A stretch of 44,493 nucleotides of DNA from the NCBI GenBank assembly GCA_024398845.1, contig JAKSIM010000022.1:1-44493 (forward strand), read 5' to 3'. The notes under the pieces were generated by a model, which was not told where the DNA came from, did not search any database, and saw only the letters and a list, made by a program, of their open reading frames with translations. The stretch comes from Fibrobacter sp. (GTDB lineage Bacteria > Fibrobacterota > Fibrobacteria > Fibrobacterales > Fibrobacteraceae). This document shows, in pieces, positions 31,921 through 40,474 of the stretch (positions are counted from its first letter, which is position 1; the number at the start of each line of letters is the position of its first letter). Position numbers and translations under genes: made by a program.

Positions 31921-33130
31921 CAATTACGACGTTGTGGTGATTGGCGCGGGCCCGGGTGGCTGTGTCGCCGCGAGAAACCTCGCCCGTGAAGGCCACAAGG
32001 TTCTGCTCCTGGAAAAACGCGAACGCGTGGGCTACCCGGTGCGTTGCGGCGAAGCGAGCACGACTCTCGAAGATTTGCAGACCTACGGTCCGATTGACGA
32101 AGGTTGCATCGAGAGCATCATCAACGGTTTATTCATTTACGGGCCCGACGGCGTGAACATCGAAGTTCCGAAGCCGGGCACGGGCATCATGCTGAACCGC
32201 GAGAAGTTCGACCCGTGGCTCGCCAAGCTCGCCGTGGACGACGGCGCTGAACTCGTGACGGCGGCCCGCGCGGAATTCGTGGGCGACGTGCAGGGGGATT
32301 CCCGCATGGTACGCGTGGTTCTCGGAAAAGGGAACGGCGACGGAAGCGTCACGGAAACCGGGACCCAGGAAATCTTTGCGAAAATGGTAATTGCCGCCGA
32401 CGGCGTGGAAAGTCGCATCGGCCGCATGGTCGGCTTGAACTGTGGCCAGAAGCCCGGATGCACCTGCACCGGCGTGGATATCCAGGTCGAGGGCATTTTG
32501 ACGAAGCCGGACTATCTTACATTCTGGCAGGGTCACGACTTTATTAACGACGGCTACATCTGGAGTTTCCCGAAGCAGAAATCCAACGTCACGAACTTCG
32601 GCGCAGGTTTCCTCGTACCGAAGGCAGGACAGCCGAACATTTACGACGTGACGATGGAATGGCTCAACAAGCTGTTCCCGGGCGCGAAAGTCAACCACGT
32701 GGTTGGCGGTCTCGTCCCCGTATCGAGTACGCTTGACAATTATACGCTGGACCGCTTTGCCCTGGTGGGCGACGCCGCCCATCATACGAACCCGCTTACA
32801 GGCGGCGGCATCGCGGCCGCTATGCGCGCCGGACGGTTTTGTGCCGAAACCGTGCACCAGGGCCTCATCGCAGGTTCCGGTGACGCTGCGAACCTGAGCC
32901 ACAGTTTCCTCAAGACCTACGAAAAGCGCTGCTACAACTACTTTGGCAAAGGTCACGACTTTCAGTTAAAGTTCCGCAAATTCCTCCTTGCCTTAAACAA
33001 ACAAGATCAAATCGGGCTTTACAAAGTTTTGCAGGGATTCGCCCTCAGCGGGTACAAAAAGAGCGCCTTCTTGAAGACGCCCATCCAATCGGCAAAGTTC
33101 CTCGCCAAGTTCATTAAGTTCAAAGGGTAA
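31910..33130 (+). CDS. Geranylgeranyl-reductase-family flavoprotein
   Basis: The product has 406 residues. The N-terminal FAD-binding motif is DVVVIGAGPGGCVAARNLAREG, and YPVRCGEAS matches the family's conserved segment. A second FAD motif (ALVGDAAHHTNPLTGGGIAAAMRAGR, about residues 283-308) is present. The family includes geranylgeranyl reductases that saturate isoprenoid chains in archaeal lipids and bacteriochlorophyll. In this bacterium the substrate could be a menaquinone side chain or another polyprenyl compound; that is inference. The 11-base overlap with a ferredoxin gene fits the ferredoxin dependence reported for some archaeal members. The gene converges with the gene at 33135 with a four-base gap. 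Confidence 0.85.
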   Translation: MLSNNYDVVVIGAGPGGCVAARNLAREGHKVLLLEKRERVGYPVRCGEASTTLEDLQTYGPIDEGCIESIINGLFIYGPDGVNIEVPKPGTGIMLNREKFDPWLAKLAVDDGAELVTAARAEFVGDVQGDSRMVRVVLGKGNGDGSVTETGTQEIFAKMVIAADGVESRIGRMVGLNCGQKPGCTCTGVDIQVEGILTKPDYLTFWQGHDFINDGYIWSFPKQKSNVTNFGAGFLVPKAGQPNIYDVTMEWLNKLFPGAKVNHVVGGLVPVSSTLDNYTLDRFALVGDAAHHTNPLTGGGIAAAMRAGRFCAETVHQGLIAGSGDAANLSHSFLKTYEKRCYNYFGKGHDFQLKFRKFLLALNKQDQIGLYKVLQGFALSGYKKSAFLKTPIQSAKFLAKFIKFKG

Positions 33131-33134
33131 CGGC

Positions 33135-33863
33135 TTAAAACAGTTCGTCCACTTTAGTCTGCGCCAAAACGCGGTTGTAGATTATACGCTTTCCCTTGAC
33201 ACCATCGCTCGCGCACACAACGTCCTTTGGAGGCCGAAGCAAAGACGCCACCAAATGAGCAGCAACCGTTTCGGCATGCACCGGGCGGATATGCGCGGGA
33301 ATCCATTCCGGATGTTTGCCAATCGTCTTTTGCAAAAGTTCCTCGCCAAAGCGCTTATCCTTGTGCTTACCGAGCAACAACGAAGGGCGTACAAGCGTAA
33401 GACACTCAAAATCCATCATAGTGAGGCCTTCTTCAAGCATTCCCTTGAGACGGTTGTAAAAGAACGGAGAATCCTTGCGGGCCCCTTGCGCACTCACGCA
33501 CAGGAACTGCCTAACGCCTTGCTTTTTCGCCATTGCCGCAAGCGAAAGCGGGAGCCTTAAATCCACTTTTTCTTGCGCTGGTTTGCTACCCGCCTGTTTA
33601 AGGGTTGTTCCCAAACAGCACACAACAGCATCACAGCCCAAGAAACCCGCACGAATTTTATTCGCCTCACCGACCGTATTAATTTGTTCAAAATTAACTA
33701 CTTCAAAATCAATTTTTGAAGAACCTTGCAAAATACCTAAGGACGCAAGTTCTGGAACCAACCGTACCGGACAATAAACAGAAGCCACCTGGTCCAAACG
33801 GGATAGAAGTTTCAAGACGTTTTTTCCCACCAGTCCAGTAGAGCCAAGAACAGCAATTTTCAT
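33135..33863 (-). CDS. NAD(P)-binding SDR-like protein (HTATIP2/YbjT-type)
   Basis: The product has 242 residues. The Rossmann motif GSTGLVG (residues 7-13) is typical of atypical short-chain reductases. The active-site-like Ser and Tyr lie in SAQGARKDSPFFYNRLKG (about 123-140). It is similar in plan to HTATIP2/TIP30-like proteins, whose substrates are mostly unknown. The gene follows the histidine-phosphatase lipoprotein gene by nine bases on the same strand, without a recognisable ribosome-binding site. Confidence 0.75.
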   Translation of the reverse strand: MKIAVLGSTGLVGKNVLKLLSRLDQVASVYCPVRLVPELASLGILQGSSKIDFEVVNFEQINTVGEANKIRAGFLGCDAVVCCLGTTLKQAGSKPAQEKVDLRLPLSLAAMAKKQGVRQFLCVSAQGARKDSPFFYNRLKGMLEEGLTMMDFECLTLVRPSLLLGKHKDKRFGEELLQKTIGKHPEWIPAHIRPVHAETVAAHLVASLLRPPKDVVCASDGVKGKRIIYNRVLAQTKVDELF

Positions 33864-33872
33864 AGCAGAAAA

Positions 33873-34889
33873 TTATTCATCAACTTCCTCAGAAAATTTC
33901 ATCCAGCCAACGGTATCACCCTTAGTGGGAAGAACCGTGACAACTCCGTTAGCATCAACGATAACCGCTATACCAGAAAGGTAATTCACCCATCTGAAGG
34001 GAGTTTCATAAACTTTCAAGTTGATGGTTCTGTTAGAGGCGTAAGCAATCAAGGGTTCCACAAGCATGTCGTGAGATACTAGGATGCTAACACGCTTCCA
34101 AGAATCCATGTTGGCAACCACAATTTCGTTGACGAACTGATTTGCACGAGCAAACATATCCGGGTAAAAATAGGGTTCCACCTGTAATTCAACCGCTTTC
34201 GTAAAAGGGGCTCCATAGGCATACTTGGCGATATATCTGGGATTTCCACCTTTACCCGAAACAACAGCATCCAAAGTATCGGAAGGAACGGTCAAGAAGT
34301 AGCCGCCATTAAGACCATCCCAAGTGAAAACTTCCGCAGTTTCACCGCGCCCCTGGGCAATGTATTCGCAAGTGGTACGAGTACGGATAAAATCCGTAGA
34401 CGCATAGTAGAAAGGTTCGTCGCCTCCAAGGCGTTCACCGAGAGTTGTTGCCATCTGAATACCAATGGGAGTCAATAGGGATTCTGATCCAACATCCTTT
34501 TGACGTTTGGAATGACGAATAACAAAAGCAACCTTGCTTGTGGCAGGAACAGCCTTGTAAACATCGGCCATATCGTAGAATCCGTCTTCGTCGGTTGAAA
34601 GTACAAGGCCCGTAACCGCAGGATCAAAAACAATTGAGCCATTACCATCTTGATTGGCAACAGAAGACGAAGAAACTTCAGGTGTTGCCGGAACGTCCAC
34701 ACCTTCACCACCAGCGGATGACAGCACCTCACTAGAAATGGCCTCACTAGAAATAGCTCCACTAGAAGAGGTAAGGGACGGTTCAGGAGTAACCGGATTA
34801 ACGGGAGCCGTTCCATTAGAAGAATCATCGCCACAACCAACGGCGATTAACGCGACTGCCATTCCTAAAAGTCCTAAAATTTTGCGCAT
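33873..34889 (-). CDS. Lipoprotein with a histidine-phosphatase domain
   Basis: The product has 338 residues from the ATG at 34889; a GTG four codons upstream is less likely because the lipoprotein signal starts MRKILGLLGM and the lipobox AVGC puts Cys19 at the usual place. A Ser-rich linker (residues 39-78) joins the lipid anchor to the catalytic domain. VIRHSKRQ (Arg125, His126) is the phosphatase-superfamily RHG motif with Ser in place of Gly. The second conserved His lies in LVSHDMLVEP. It probably hydrolyses phosphate esters at the cell surface or in the periplasm. The substrate is unknown. Confidence 0.8.
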   Translation of the reverse strand: MRKILGLLGMAVALIAVGCGDDSSNGTAPVNPVTPEPSLTSSSGAISSEAISSEVLSSAGGEGVDVPATPEVSSSSVANQDGNGSIVFDPAVTGLVLSTDEDGFYDMADVYKAVPATSKVAFVIRHSKRQKDVGSESLLTPIGIQMATTLGERLGGDEPFYYASTDFIRTRTTCEYIAQGRGETAEVFTWDGLNGGYFLTVPSDTLDAVVSGKGGNPRYIAKYAYGAPFTKAVELQVEPYFYPDMFARANQFVNEIVVANMDSWKRVSILVSHDMLVEPLIAYASNRTINLKVYETPFRWVNYLSGIAVIVDANGVVTVLPTKGDTVGWMKFSEEVDE

Positions 34890-34987
34890 AGCTATTCTCA
34901 CATTGTCTGTTTTCTTTGGAAATTAACTTTTTATAGCAAGAATCCTCGTAAAACTTAGCCAAAGACCGTAAAATTTTCTAAACTTAC

Positions 34988-34996
34988 GAATGTAAA
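34988..34996 (+). promoter_or_regulatory. GAATGTAAA element upstream of glgP
   Basis: This shares nine bases with the GAATGTAAACG elements at 6415-6425 and 30641-30651 and begins 33 bases before the glgP start. It could be part of a promoter or coincidence. Confidence 0.3.
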
Positions 34997-35020
34997 TTTT
35001 AACCCTAACCCAGGTGTATT

Positions 35021-37495
35021 ATGGCAAAAGCAACCAAAAAGAACGTTGAAACCCCAGTGCTCGGCACTGACGCCGACGCATTCCGTCAGGCCTTTACCGA
35101 CCACATCAACCACACGCTCGCTCGTAGCATGCAAACGGTGACAGACCACGAAAAGTTCCTCGCCGTGGCTTACGCTGTACGCGACCGCTTGGTGGACCGC
35201 TGGATCAAGACGCAGAACACCTATTACGAAAAAGACGTAAAGCGCGTTTACTACCTCTCCCTTGAATTTTTGATTGGCCGCACCCTCGGAAACTCCGTTT
35301 TGAACCTCGACGTCGAAAGCGCCGTTCAAGAAGCTCTTGACGAAGTGGGCATGACCCTCGACGAACTCCGCGAACAAGAAGTGGACGCAGGCCTCGGCAA
35401 CGGCGGTCTCGGCCGTCTTGCAGCTTGCTTCCTCGACTCCATGGCTACGCTCGAACTTCCGGCCACCGGTATGGGCATCCGCTACGAATACGGCATGTTC
35501 AGCCAGAAGATTGTGAACGGCGAACAAGAAGAACAGCCGGATAACTGGCTGCGCCTCCCGAACCCGTGGGAAATCGCTCGTCCGGCAAATTCCATCAAGG
35601 TTCCGTTCTACGGCTACGTCGTAAGCTGGATGGACGACAAGGGCAAACTCCGCAACCGTTGGGAAACCAAGGACTACGTGCTCGCCCTCCCATACGACAC
35701 TCCGATTCCGGGTTACAAGAACAACACCGTGAACAACCTGCGCCTCTGGAGCGCCAAGTCCACCGACGACTTCGGCCTCTCCTACTTCAACAACGGTGAC
35801 TACATCGCCGCTGTGCAGGACATGGAACTTTCCGAAACCATTTCCAAGGTTCTCTACCCCAACGACTCCTCCATGAACGGTAAGGAACTGCGCCTCAAGC
35901 AGCAGTACTTCCTCTGCTCCGCTTCTCTGCAGGATATCATCAACCGCTTCAAGAAGCTCCACAACAACGACTGGAAGCTCTTCCCCGAAAAGGTTGCCAT
36001 CCAGTTGAACGATACGCACCCGGCAATTTCCATCGCCGAAATGATGCGCATCTTGCTCGACATCGAAGACATGGAATGGGACGAAGCCTGGGATATTGTC
36101 ACGAAGACTTTCGCCTACACGAACCACACCCTGATGCCGGAAGCCCTCGAAAAGTGGCCGGTCAGCCTGTTCGAAAAGTTGCTGCCTCGCCACCTCCAGA
36201 TTATCTACGAAATCAACGCACGCTTCCTCCGCATGGTCAGCATGAAGTGGCCCGGCGACAACGCTCGCCTCGCCCGCATGAGCCTCATCGAAGAAGGCGG
36301 CTGCAAGATGGTCCGCATGGCTTACCTCTCCATCGTGGGTTCGTTTGCTGTGAACGGCGTTGCCGCTTTGCACAGTGACCTCCTCAAGACTACGCTCTTC
36401 AAGGACTTCTATGAACTGTGGCCCGAAAAGTTCAACAACAAGACGAACGGCGTCACACCGCGTCGCTGGGTCCGCAAGGCAAACCCGGCCATGTCAGAAC
36501 TCATCACGTCTAAGATTGGTGAATCTTGGGTCAAGGACCTGGACGATTTGAAGAAACTCGAAAAGTTCGCAAAGGACGTGAGTTTCCAGAAGGAATTCAT
36601 GGCGGTGAAGAAGCAGAACAAGGAACGCCTCGCCAAGTACCTGAAGGAAACGCAGGGCGTTGACCTCGACACCAACATGTTCTTCGACGTGCAGGTGAAG
36701 CGCATTCACGAATACAAGCGCCAGCTTTTGAACATCCTCCACGCCATTCACCTGTACATCCAGTTGAAGGACGGCAAGGAAATCATGCCGCGCACCATCA
36801 TGATTGGTGGTAAGAGCGCTCCTGGTTACTGGATGGCAAAGCAGATTATCCGCCTTGCAAATGCAGTCGCTTCCATCATTGACGCCGACCCGGTTTGCAA
36901 GGGCAAGCTCAAGATGGTGTTCCTCGAGAACTACCGCGTGTCCTTCGCCGAAAAGATTATTCCGGCAGCCGACCTCTCCGAACAGATTTCCACCGCCGGT
37001 ACCGAAGCTTCCGGTACGGGTAACATGAAGTTCGCCCTGAACGGCGCGCTCACCATCGGTACGCTCGATGGCGCCAACGTCGAAATGAAGGAAGAAGTGG
37101 GTGACGAAAACATCTTCATCTTCGGCCTTACCGTCGAAGAAGTGACCGACCTTTTGGCCAAGGGTTACCGCCCGCGCGACTTCTACGAAAAGGACGACGA
37201 CCTGCGCCGCGTGATCGACCTCATCGGTTCCGGCTTCTTCAGCCCGGATCGTCCGGACCTGTTCAAGCACATTGCCGATAAGCTCCTCACCCACGACCCG
37301 TACATGCTCTGCGCCGACTTCCGCAGTTACGTGGACATGCAGGCCAAGGTGGCAAAGGCTTACCAGAACAAGAAGCACTGGGCCGAAATGGCAATCCTCA
37401 ACGTCGCTCGCATGGGCAAGTTCAGTTCCGACCGTACCATCAAGCAGTACGCCGAAGAAATCTGGAACGCCAAGGCCTGCCCGATTAAGTTGTAG
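35021..37495 (+). CDS. glgP: Glycogen/starch phosphorylase
   Basis: The product has 824 residues, typical for the GT35 family. It releases glucose-1-phosphate from glycogen with pyridoxal phosphate as cofactor. The core motifs are GLGNGGLGRLAACFLDS (about residues 125-141), IAEMMR, NKTNGVTPRRW, and the PLP-lysine segment EASGTGNMKFALNGA (about 660-674). AGGTG lies seven bases upstream of the ATG. Fibrobacter is known to store and cycle glycogen, which fits. No glgA, glgB or glgC is adjacent. The codon use is strongly biased, as expected for high expression. Confidence 0.97.
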   Translation: MAKATKKNVETPVLGTDADAFRQAFTDHINHTLARSMQTVTDHEKFLAVAYAVRDRLVDRWIKTQNTYYEKDVKRVYYLSLEFLIGRTLGNSVLNLDVESAVQEALDEVGMTLDELREQEVDAGLGNGGLGRLAACFLDSMATLELPATGMGIRYEYGMFSQKIVNGEQEEQPDNWLRLPNPWEIARPANSIKVPFYGYVVSWMDDKGKLRNRWETKDYVLALPYDTPIPGYKNNTVNNLRLWSAKSTDDFGLSYFNNGDYIAAVQDMELSETISKVLYPNDSSMNGKELRLKQQYFLCSASLQDIINRFKKLHNNDWKLFPEKVAIQLNDTHPAISIAEMMRILLDIEDMEWDEAWDIVTKTFAYTNHTLMPEALEKWPVSLFEKLLPRHLQIIYEINARFLRMVSMKWPGDNARLARMSLIEEGGCKMVRMAYLSIVGSFAVNGVAALHSDLLKTTLFKDFYELWPEKFNNKTNGVTPRRWVRKANPAMSELITSKIGESWVKDLDDLKKLEKFAKDVSFQKEFMAVKKQNKERLAKYLKETQGVDLDTNMFFDVQVKRIHEYKRQLLNILHAIHLYIQLKDGKEIMPRTIMIGGKSAPGYWMAKQIIRLANAVASIIDADPVCKGKLKMVFLENYRVSFAEKIIPAADLSEQISTAGTEASGTGNMKFALNGALTIGTLDGANVEMKEEVGDENIFIFGLTVEEVTDLLAKGYRPRDFYEKDDDLRRVIDLIGSGFFSPDRPDLFKHIADKLLTHDPYMLCADFRSYVDMQAKVAKAYQNKKHWAEMAILNVARMGKFSSDRTIKQYAEEIWNAKACPIKL

Positions 37496-37499
37496 TCTA

Positions 37500-37570
37500 G
37501 ACAAGAGAGGACGCTTCGCTCTGAGGGCGGGCTTCGCCCTTCGAGGTCGCGCCTTCGGCGCTTTGCGTAA
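37500..37570 (+). repeat. GC-rich cluster of small UUCG-type hairpins
   Basis: Directly after glgP there are several short self-complementary units sharing a CTTCG core, including GGGCTTCGCCC and GCGCCTTCGGCGC. They differ from the surrounding AT-rich sequence and look like REP-type elements or an RNA-stabilising 3' end. A genome search would show whether the unit is repeated. Confidence 0.45.
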
Positions 37571-37579
37571 GTATGAAAA

Positions 37580-37614
37580 TGTCCGCGATTCAGTGAATCG
37601 CGGGCATTTTTTTT
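37580..37614 (+). terminator. Terminator after glgP
   Basis: CCGCGATTCA and TGAATCGCGG pair tightly, with one mismatch in the outer extension, and are followed by CATTTTTTTT. Confidence 0.9.
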
Positions 37615-37624
37615 CAAAAATCAA

Positions 37625-37671
37625 GCTGAAAAATTTTTCAGCACGCTTTTACAACACAATTTATTTATAAT
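37625..37671 (+). promoter_or_regulatory. 18-bp perfect palindrome next to a TATAAT box
   Basis: GCTGAAAAATTTTTCAGC (37625-37642) is an exact palindrome. TATAAT lies at 37666-37671, 44 bases before the orphan gene at 37715. The palindrome would sit at or just upstream of the -35 region, the usual place for a dimeric regulator's operator. No clear -35 box is visible. Confidence 0.45.
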
Positions 37672-37714
37672 ATTTCTTTTATTACAATCAACACAAAAAG
37701 AAGAAGGGGAAAAA

Positions 37715-38236
37715 ATGAAGCAATTGTTCATATTATTAATACTGTTGGTAAATATGAGTTTTGCCAGCATTAACACTAGTTTAGGTTTCGGCCCATCTAA
37801 AGGGCTTTTAAGTGTAGGCTATACTTTCCCAAACAATCGCATTTCAGCCAACATTCATTTGCCATTCTATGATTCGGATTATGATTTTATTGGAGGTATT
37901 GGTATTAATTACCATTTTCTCGGCAAAAATGGCCCCTATGCATTCCATTCATCCGAATGGTTTAACGGGACCTTCAATAGCTTTGGATATTCCATCAAAG
38001 ATGGAATGTCTTCATCCCCAAAGGAAATAGAAAGAAACATCAACTATTGGCGCCTAGTTTTTGGATTCGGTTACCAGTATATGTTTACATCCCATGTTGG
38101 AGCTTTTTTTGAAGCGGGCTTTGAATTTTATGCTGGAAACGGAGGCTACTATACAAATTTTGACATTGACAAAGCAACACTGGATAATGACCAACTATGC
38201 TTTCCAGCAGGATTGGGCGTAATCTTTTCCTTTTAG
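37715..38236 (+). CDS. AT-rich orphan secreted protein, probable small beta-barrel
   Basis: The product has 173 residues with a good ribosome-binding site (GAAGGGG). A signal peptide (MKQLFILLILLVNMSFA) is followed by alternating aromatic/Gly strands (NTSLGFGPSKGLLSVGYTF, LVFGFGYQYMF, VGAFFEAGFEF) and a C-terminal Phe (GVIFSF). This suggests an eight-stranded outer-membrane barrel. Base and codon use are clearly more AT-rich than in glgP and the other neighbours. That may reflect low expression or recent transfer. I recognise no family. It converges with the oxidoreductase gene with a 10-base gap. Confidence 0.7.
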   Translation: MKQLFILLILLVNMSFASINTSLGFGPSKGLLSVGYTFPNNRISANIHLPFYDSDYDFIGGIGINYHFLGKNGPYAFHSSEWFNGTFNSFGYSIKDGMSSSPKEIERNINYWRLVFGFGYQYMFTSHVGAFFEAGFEFYAGNGGYYTNFDIDKATLDNDQLCFPAGLGVIFSF

Positions 38237-38246
38237 TCTAAAATTT

Positions 38247-39176
38247 TTACGGGGCAATGAGTTTTACCACGTTGGCGGCGTTTTGAGCAGCTCGCCACCC
38301 CCATTCGGTACAAGCGCCTGCAAGTAGCTTTAAAAAGAACCGATGTTCATTTTCAAGCGAATCGGCAATATGGTCGACTTCGCCATTTTTCATATACTTG
38401 GCGAGACTTACAATATATTCAGCATCTTCGAAGCTCGCCGTAATGGTGCGAACATCCTGAACGCTATTTCGATTCACCTTGAACGTTGCCTCAACGCCTT
38501 TGAACTTGCCCGACTTTACGCGCATAAAGGCCCAGGCTTCATCATCGCTATTTTGAATAAAGTTTTCGACGCTCACATCTTCGTAATTAAAAAGCGTGAG
38601 GAACAGGCTCAAATCGTGAACCATCAAATCAAGCGCCACACCAACATCACGGCAACGTTCCGAATAGCGATGCTCTCTGCGGAACTCCAATTTAGCATTG
38701 AGCGGAGCCGTGCTATCGCCATGCAGTTCCAAGCATTCCCTAAGTTCAATCTTTAAGCTCTTGCGGAAATTCAAAAAGATTGGGTTAAAGCACTCGGACT
38801 GCGCCACAAACAATATGGTATTGTTGCGTTTTGCCAAGTCGTACAGTTCCTGGGCTTGCGCACCCGAGGTCGCAAGTGGCTTTTCGACAAATACAGGAAC
38901 CTTCAACTCCAAATACTTTTTCACATACTCGTAATGCGTTGATGCAGGCGACGCAATCACCACGAAATCCACATCGGCATCATTTACAATGGGATCTTCG
39001 CTAAAAGGAGTACACCCGATTTCAACACAATCCACATTAGAATCCGGGTCCTCACATTTTTCGCCAGCTTTAGAATCTAGAATCTTAACAAATTGAACTC
39101 CACACGATTCAAAGCGCGCTCTATGGCGCTTACCCATCGTTCCATGACCAATCAAAATCGCCTTATAATTATTCAT
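38247..39176 (-). CDS. Gfo/Idh/MocA-family oxidoreductase
   Basis: The product has 309 residues. The N-terminal nucleotide-binding motif is GHGTMGKRH (residues 10-18). The conserved EKP (VFVEKPLATS, about 95) contacts the cofactor, and the second-domain Asp/His pair is DLMVHDLSLF. Members reduce or oxidise sugars, inositols or related polyols with NAD(P). Family members near glycosyltransferases often make nucleotide-sugar derivatives, but the substrate is unknown here. The start overlaps the end of the PPTase gene by eight bases, so the two are co-translated. Confidence 0.85.
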   Translation of the reverse strand: MNNYKAILIGHGTMGKRHRARFESCGVQFVKILDSKAGEKCEDPDSNVDCVEIGCTPFSEDPIVNDADVDFVVIASPASTHYEYVKKYLELKVPVFVEKPLATSGAQAQELYDLAKRNNTILFVAQSECFNPIFLNFRKSLKIELRECLELHGDSTAPLNAKLEFRREHRYSERCRDVGVALDLMVHDLSLFLTLFNYEDVSVENFIQNSDDEAWAFMRVKSGKFKGVEATFKVNRNSVQDVRTITASFEDAEYIVSLAKYMKNGEVDHIADSLENEHRFFLKLLAGACTEWGWRAAQNAANVVKLIAP

Positions 39177-39849
39177 CGGTATAGCCCTTTACAACATCTA
39201 TCACACAGCCAACCGGTGCATCCCTCAAGCAACATGCGTATTTATACCCATCGTTAAAGTCAAATTCACGAAACACGTATTCCGGACGCAGCCCATTATG
39301 GTTCAAAAGAATGCGCGAATCATCCATATGCAAAGCAAAGTCACTCGGAATAAGTTCAAAACCAAGTCCCGTCACTTTCATATAACATTCCTTCAAAGTC
39401 CAAATACGGTAAAACCCCTTGTCTTGTTCAAGAGCGTCCCCTAAACTTTTAATCCAGGCCTGTTCCGAAGGTGAAAACGCTTTCTCTGCAATATGCAATC
39501 TATCTTTCTTGATAATCTCCACATCGCAGCCGACCTCGTATGTCGAAATGGCACACATGACTCGTTCGTCGGAATGCGAAAGATTAAAATGAATTTGAGG
39601 ATAATCGACAAAATACGGTTTGCCCCTTTCAGAGCATTCGACATGTTCATCGGCCCCCGCAATTCCAAAATCCTCACAGGCCCTTTTTAATAAAAGAGCC
39701 ACCCCAAGCGAGAGCCGTTTGTCTTTTTCAAACCTGAATCGATCAATCTTTTTTTGGCGATACGCCGGCACAGAAGAATAGAGGCGGTTAAAAACAGCCT
39801 CATCTTTGAGCGCAGAAGTTTCTGCTATGTACACACGGGTATCGGTCAA
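39169..39849 (-). CDS. 4'-phosphopantetheinyl transferase (Sfp type)
   Basis: The product has 226 residues. It moves the phosphopantetheine arm of coenzyme A to a Ser of a carrier protein. The magnesium-binding motif is VGCDVE (Asp109, Glu111) and the second motif is WTLKECYMK (150-158), both typical of the Sfp/HetI class. HFNLSHS (88-94) is the conserved CoA-contact region. The start is a TTG at 39849; GTG five codons later is an alternative, and neither has a strong ribosome-binding site. The acyl carrier protein at 11325 is the only carrier in the window, so this may be the general activating enzyme if no AcpS exists. Confidence 0.88.
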   Translation of the reverse strand: MTDTRVYIAETSALKDEAVFNRLYSSVPAYRQKKIDRFRFEKDKRLSLGVALLLKRACEDFGIAGADEHVECSERGKPYFVDYPQIHFNLSHSDERVMCAISTYEVGCDVEIIKKDRLHIAEKAFSPSEQAWIKSLGDALEQDKGFYRIWTLKECYMKVTGLGFELIPSDFALHMDDSRILLNHNGLRPEYVFREFDFNDGYKYACCLRDAPVGCVIDVVKGYTDE

Positions 39850-39960
39850 AACGTCTTTAATATTTTACTTTTAAGATATATGAAAATTAATTAGATTGCA
39901 CGCAAACTGGCTAAGTTTTATATTTAAATAAGCAAAATAAGCAAAAAAACGGATTTTTTT

Positions 39961-40458
39961 ATGGAAATAAAAAAGACTAACGCGGCCCGCATTCTGGATC
40001 GTCAAAAAATCAGCTATGAACTGATCCCCTACAAGGTGGACGAGACCGATTTGGGCGCACAGCATGTCGCGGACTCCCTCGGCGAAGATATCAACCAAGT
40101 TTTTAAGACCATTTTGGTCCATGGCGATAAAATCGGCTACCTAATATGCGTTGTTCCGGGGAACCTGGAAGTGGACCTGAAAGGGGCTGCAAAGGTCAGC
40201 GGCAACAAGAAAATAGACACAGTCCCACTCAAAGACCTGACCCCGCTAACCGGCTACATCCGTGGTGGTTGCAGTCCGCTCGGCCTCAAGAAGAACTTCC
40301 CGATATTCATCCACGAAACCGCGCTGCAGTTCGATTACATTTACGTAAGCGCGGGCGAACGCGGCCTGCAGTTGAAAGTCAACCCGAACGACCTCATAAA
40401 AGCGACCCGAGCAACGGTGGGCGTCATCGCGAGAGTCCCGCCAGAAGAACCCGAGTAA
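39961..40458 (+). CDS. ybaK: Cys-tRNA(Pro) deacylase YbaK/EbsC
   Basis: The product has 165 residues, the normal family size. It hydrolyses misacylated Cys-tRNA(Pro). The motifs TNAARILD at the N-terminus, VFKTILVHGD (with the conserved Lys), VVPGNLEVDLK and the GYIRGGCSPLGLKK loop are all characteristic of YbaK rather than the shorter ProX. No ribosome-binding site is visible. The GH16 gene begins 16 bases downstream, so the two may share a transcript, although they are functionally unrelated. Confidence 0.92.
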   Translation: MEIKKTNAARILDRQKISYELIPYKVDETDLGAQHVADSLGEDINQVFKTILVHGDKIGYLICVVPGNLEVDLKGAAKVSGNKKIDTVPLKDLTPLTGYIRGGCSPLGLKKNFPIFIHETALQFDYIYVSAGERGLQLKVNPNDLIKATRATVGVIARVPPEEPE

Positions 40459-40474
40459 TTTTGCAATAAATCCT

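Noticed and set aside
31723..31923. Antisense 66-codon ORF over the ferredoxin gene
   Set aside because: It is an antisense shadow of the Cys-rich ferredoxin gene.
34955..36373. 472-codon minus-strand ORF opposite glycogen phosphorylase
   Set aside because: It is antisense to glgP and reflects codon bias of a highly expressed gene (His/Val/Phe-rich translation).
36494..37624. 376-codon minus-strand ORF opposite the end of glgP
   Set aside because: Same reason: a codon-bias shadow, running into the terminator region.
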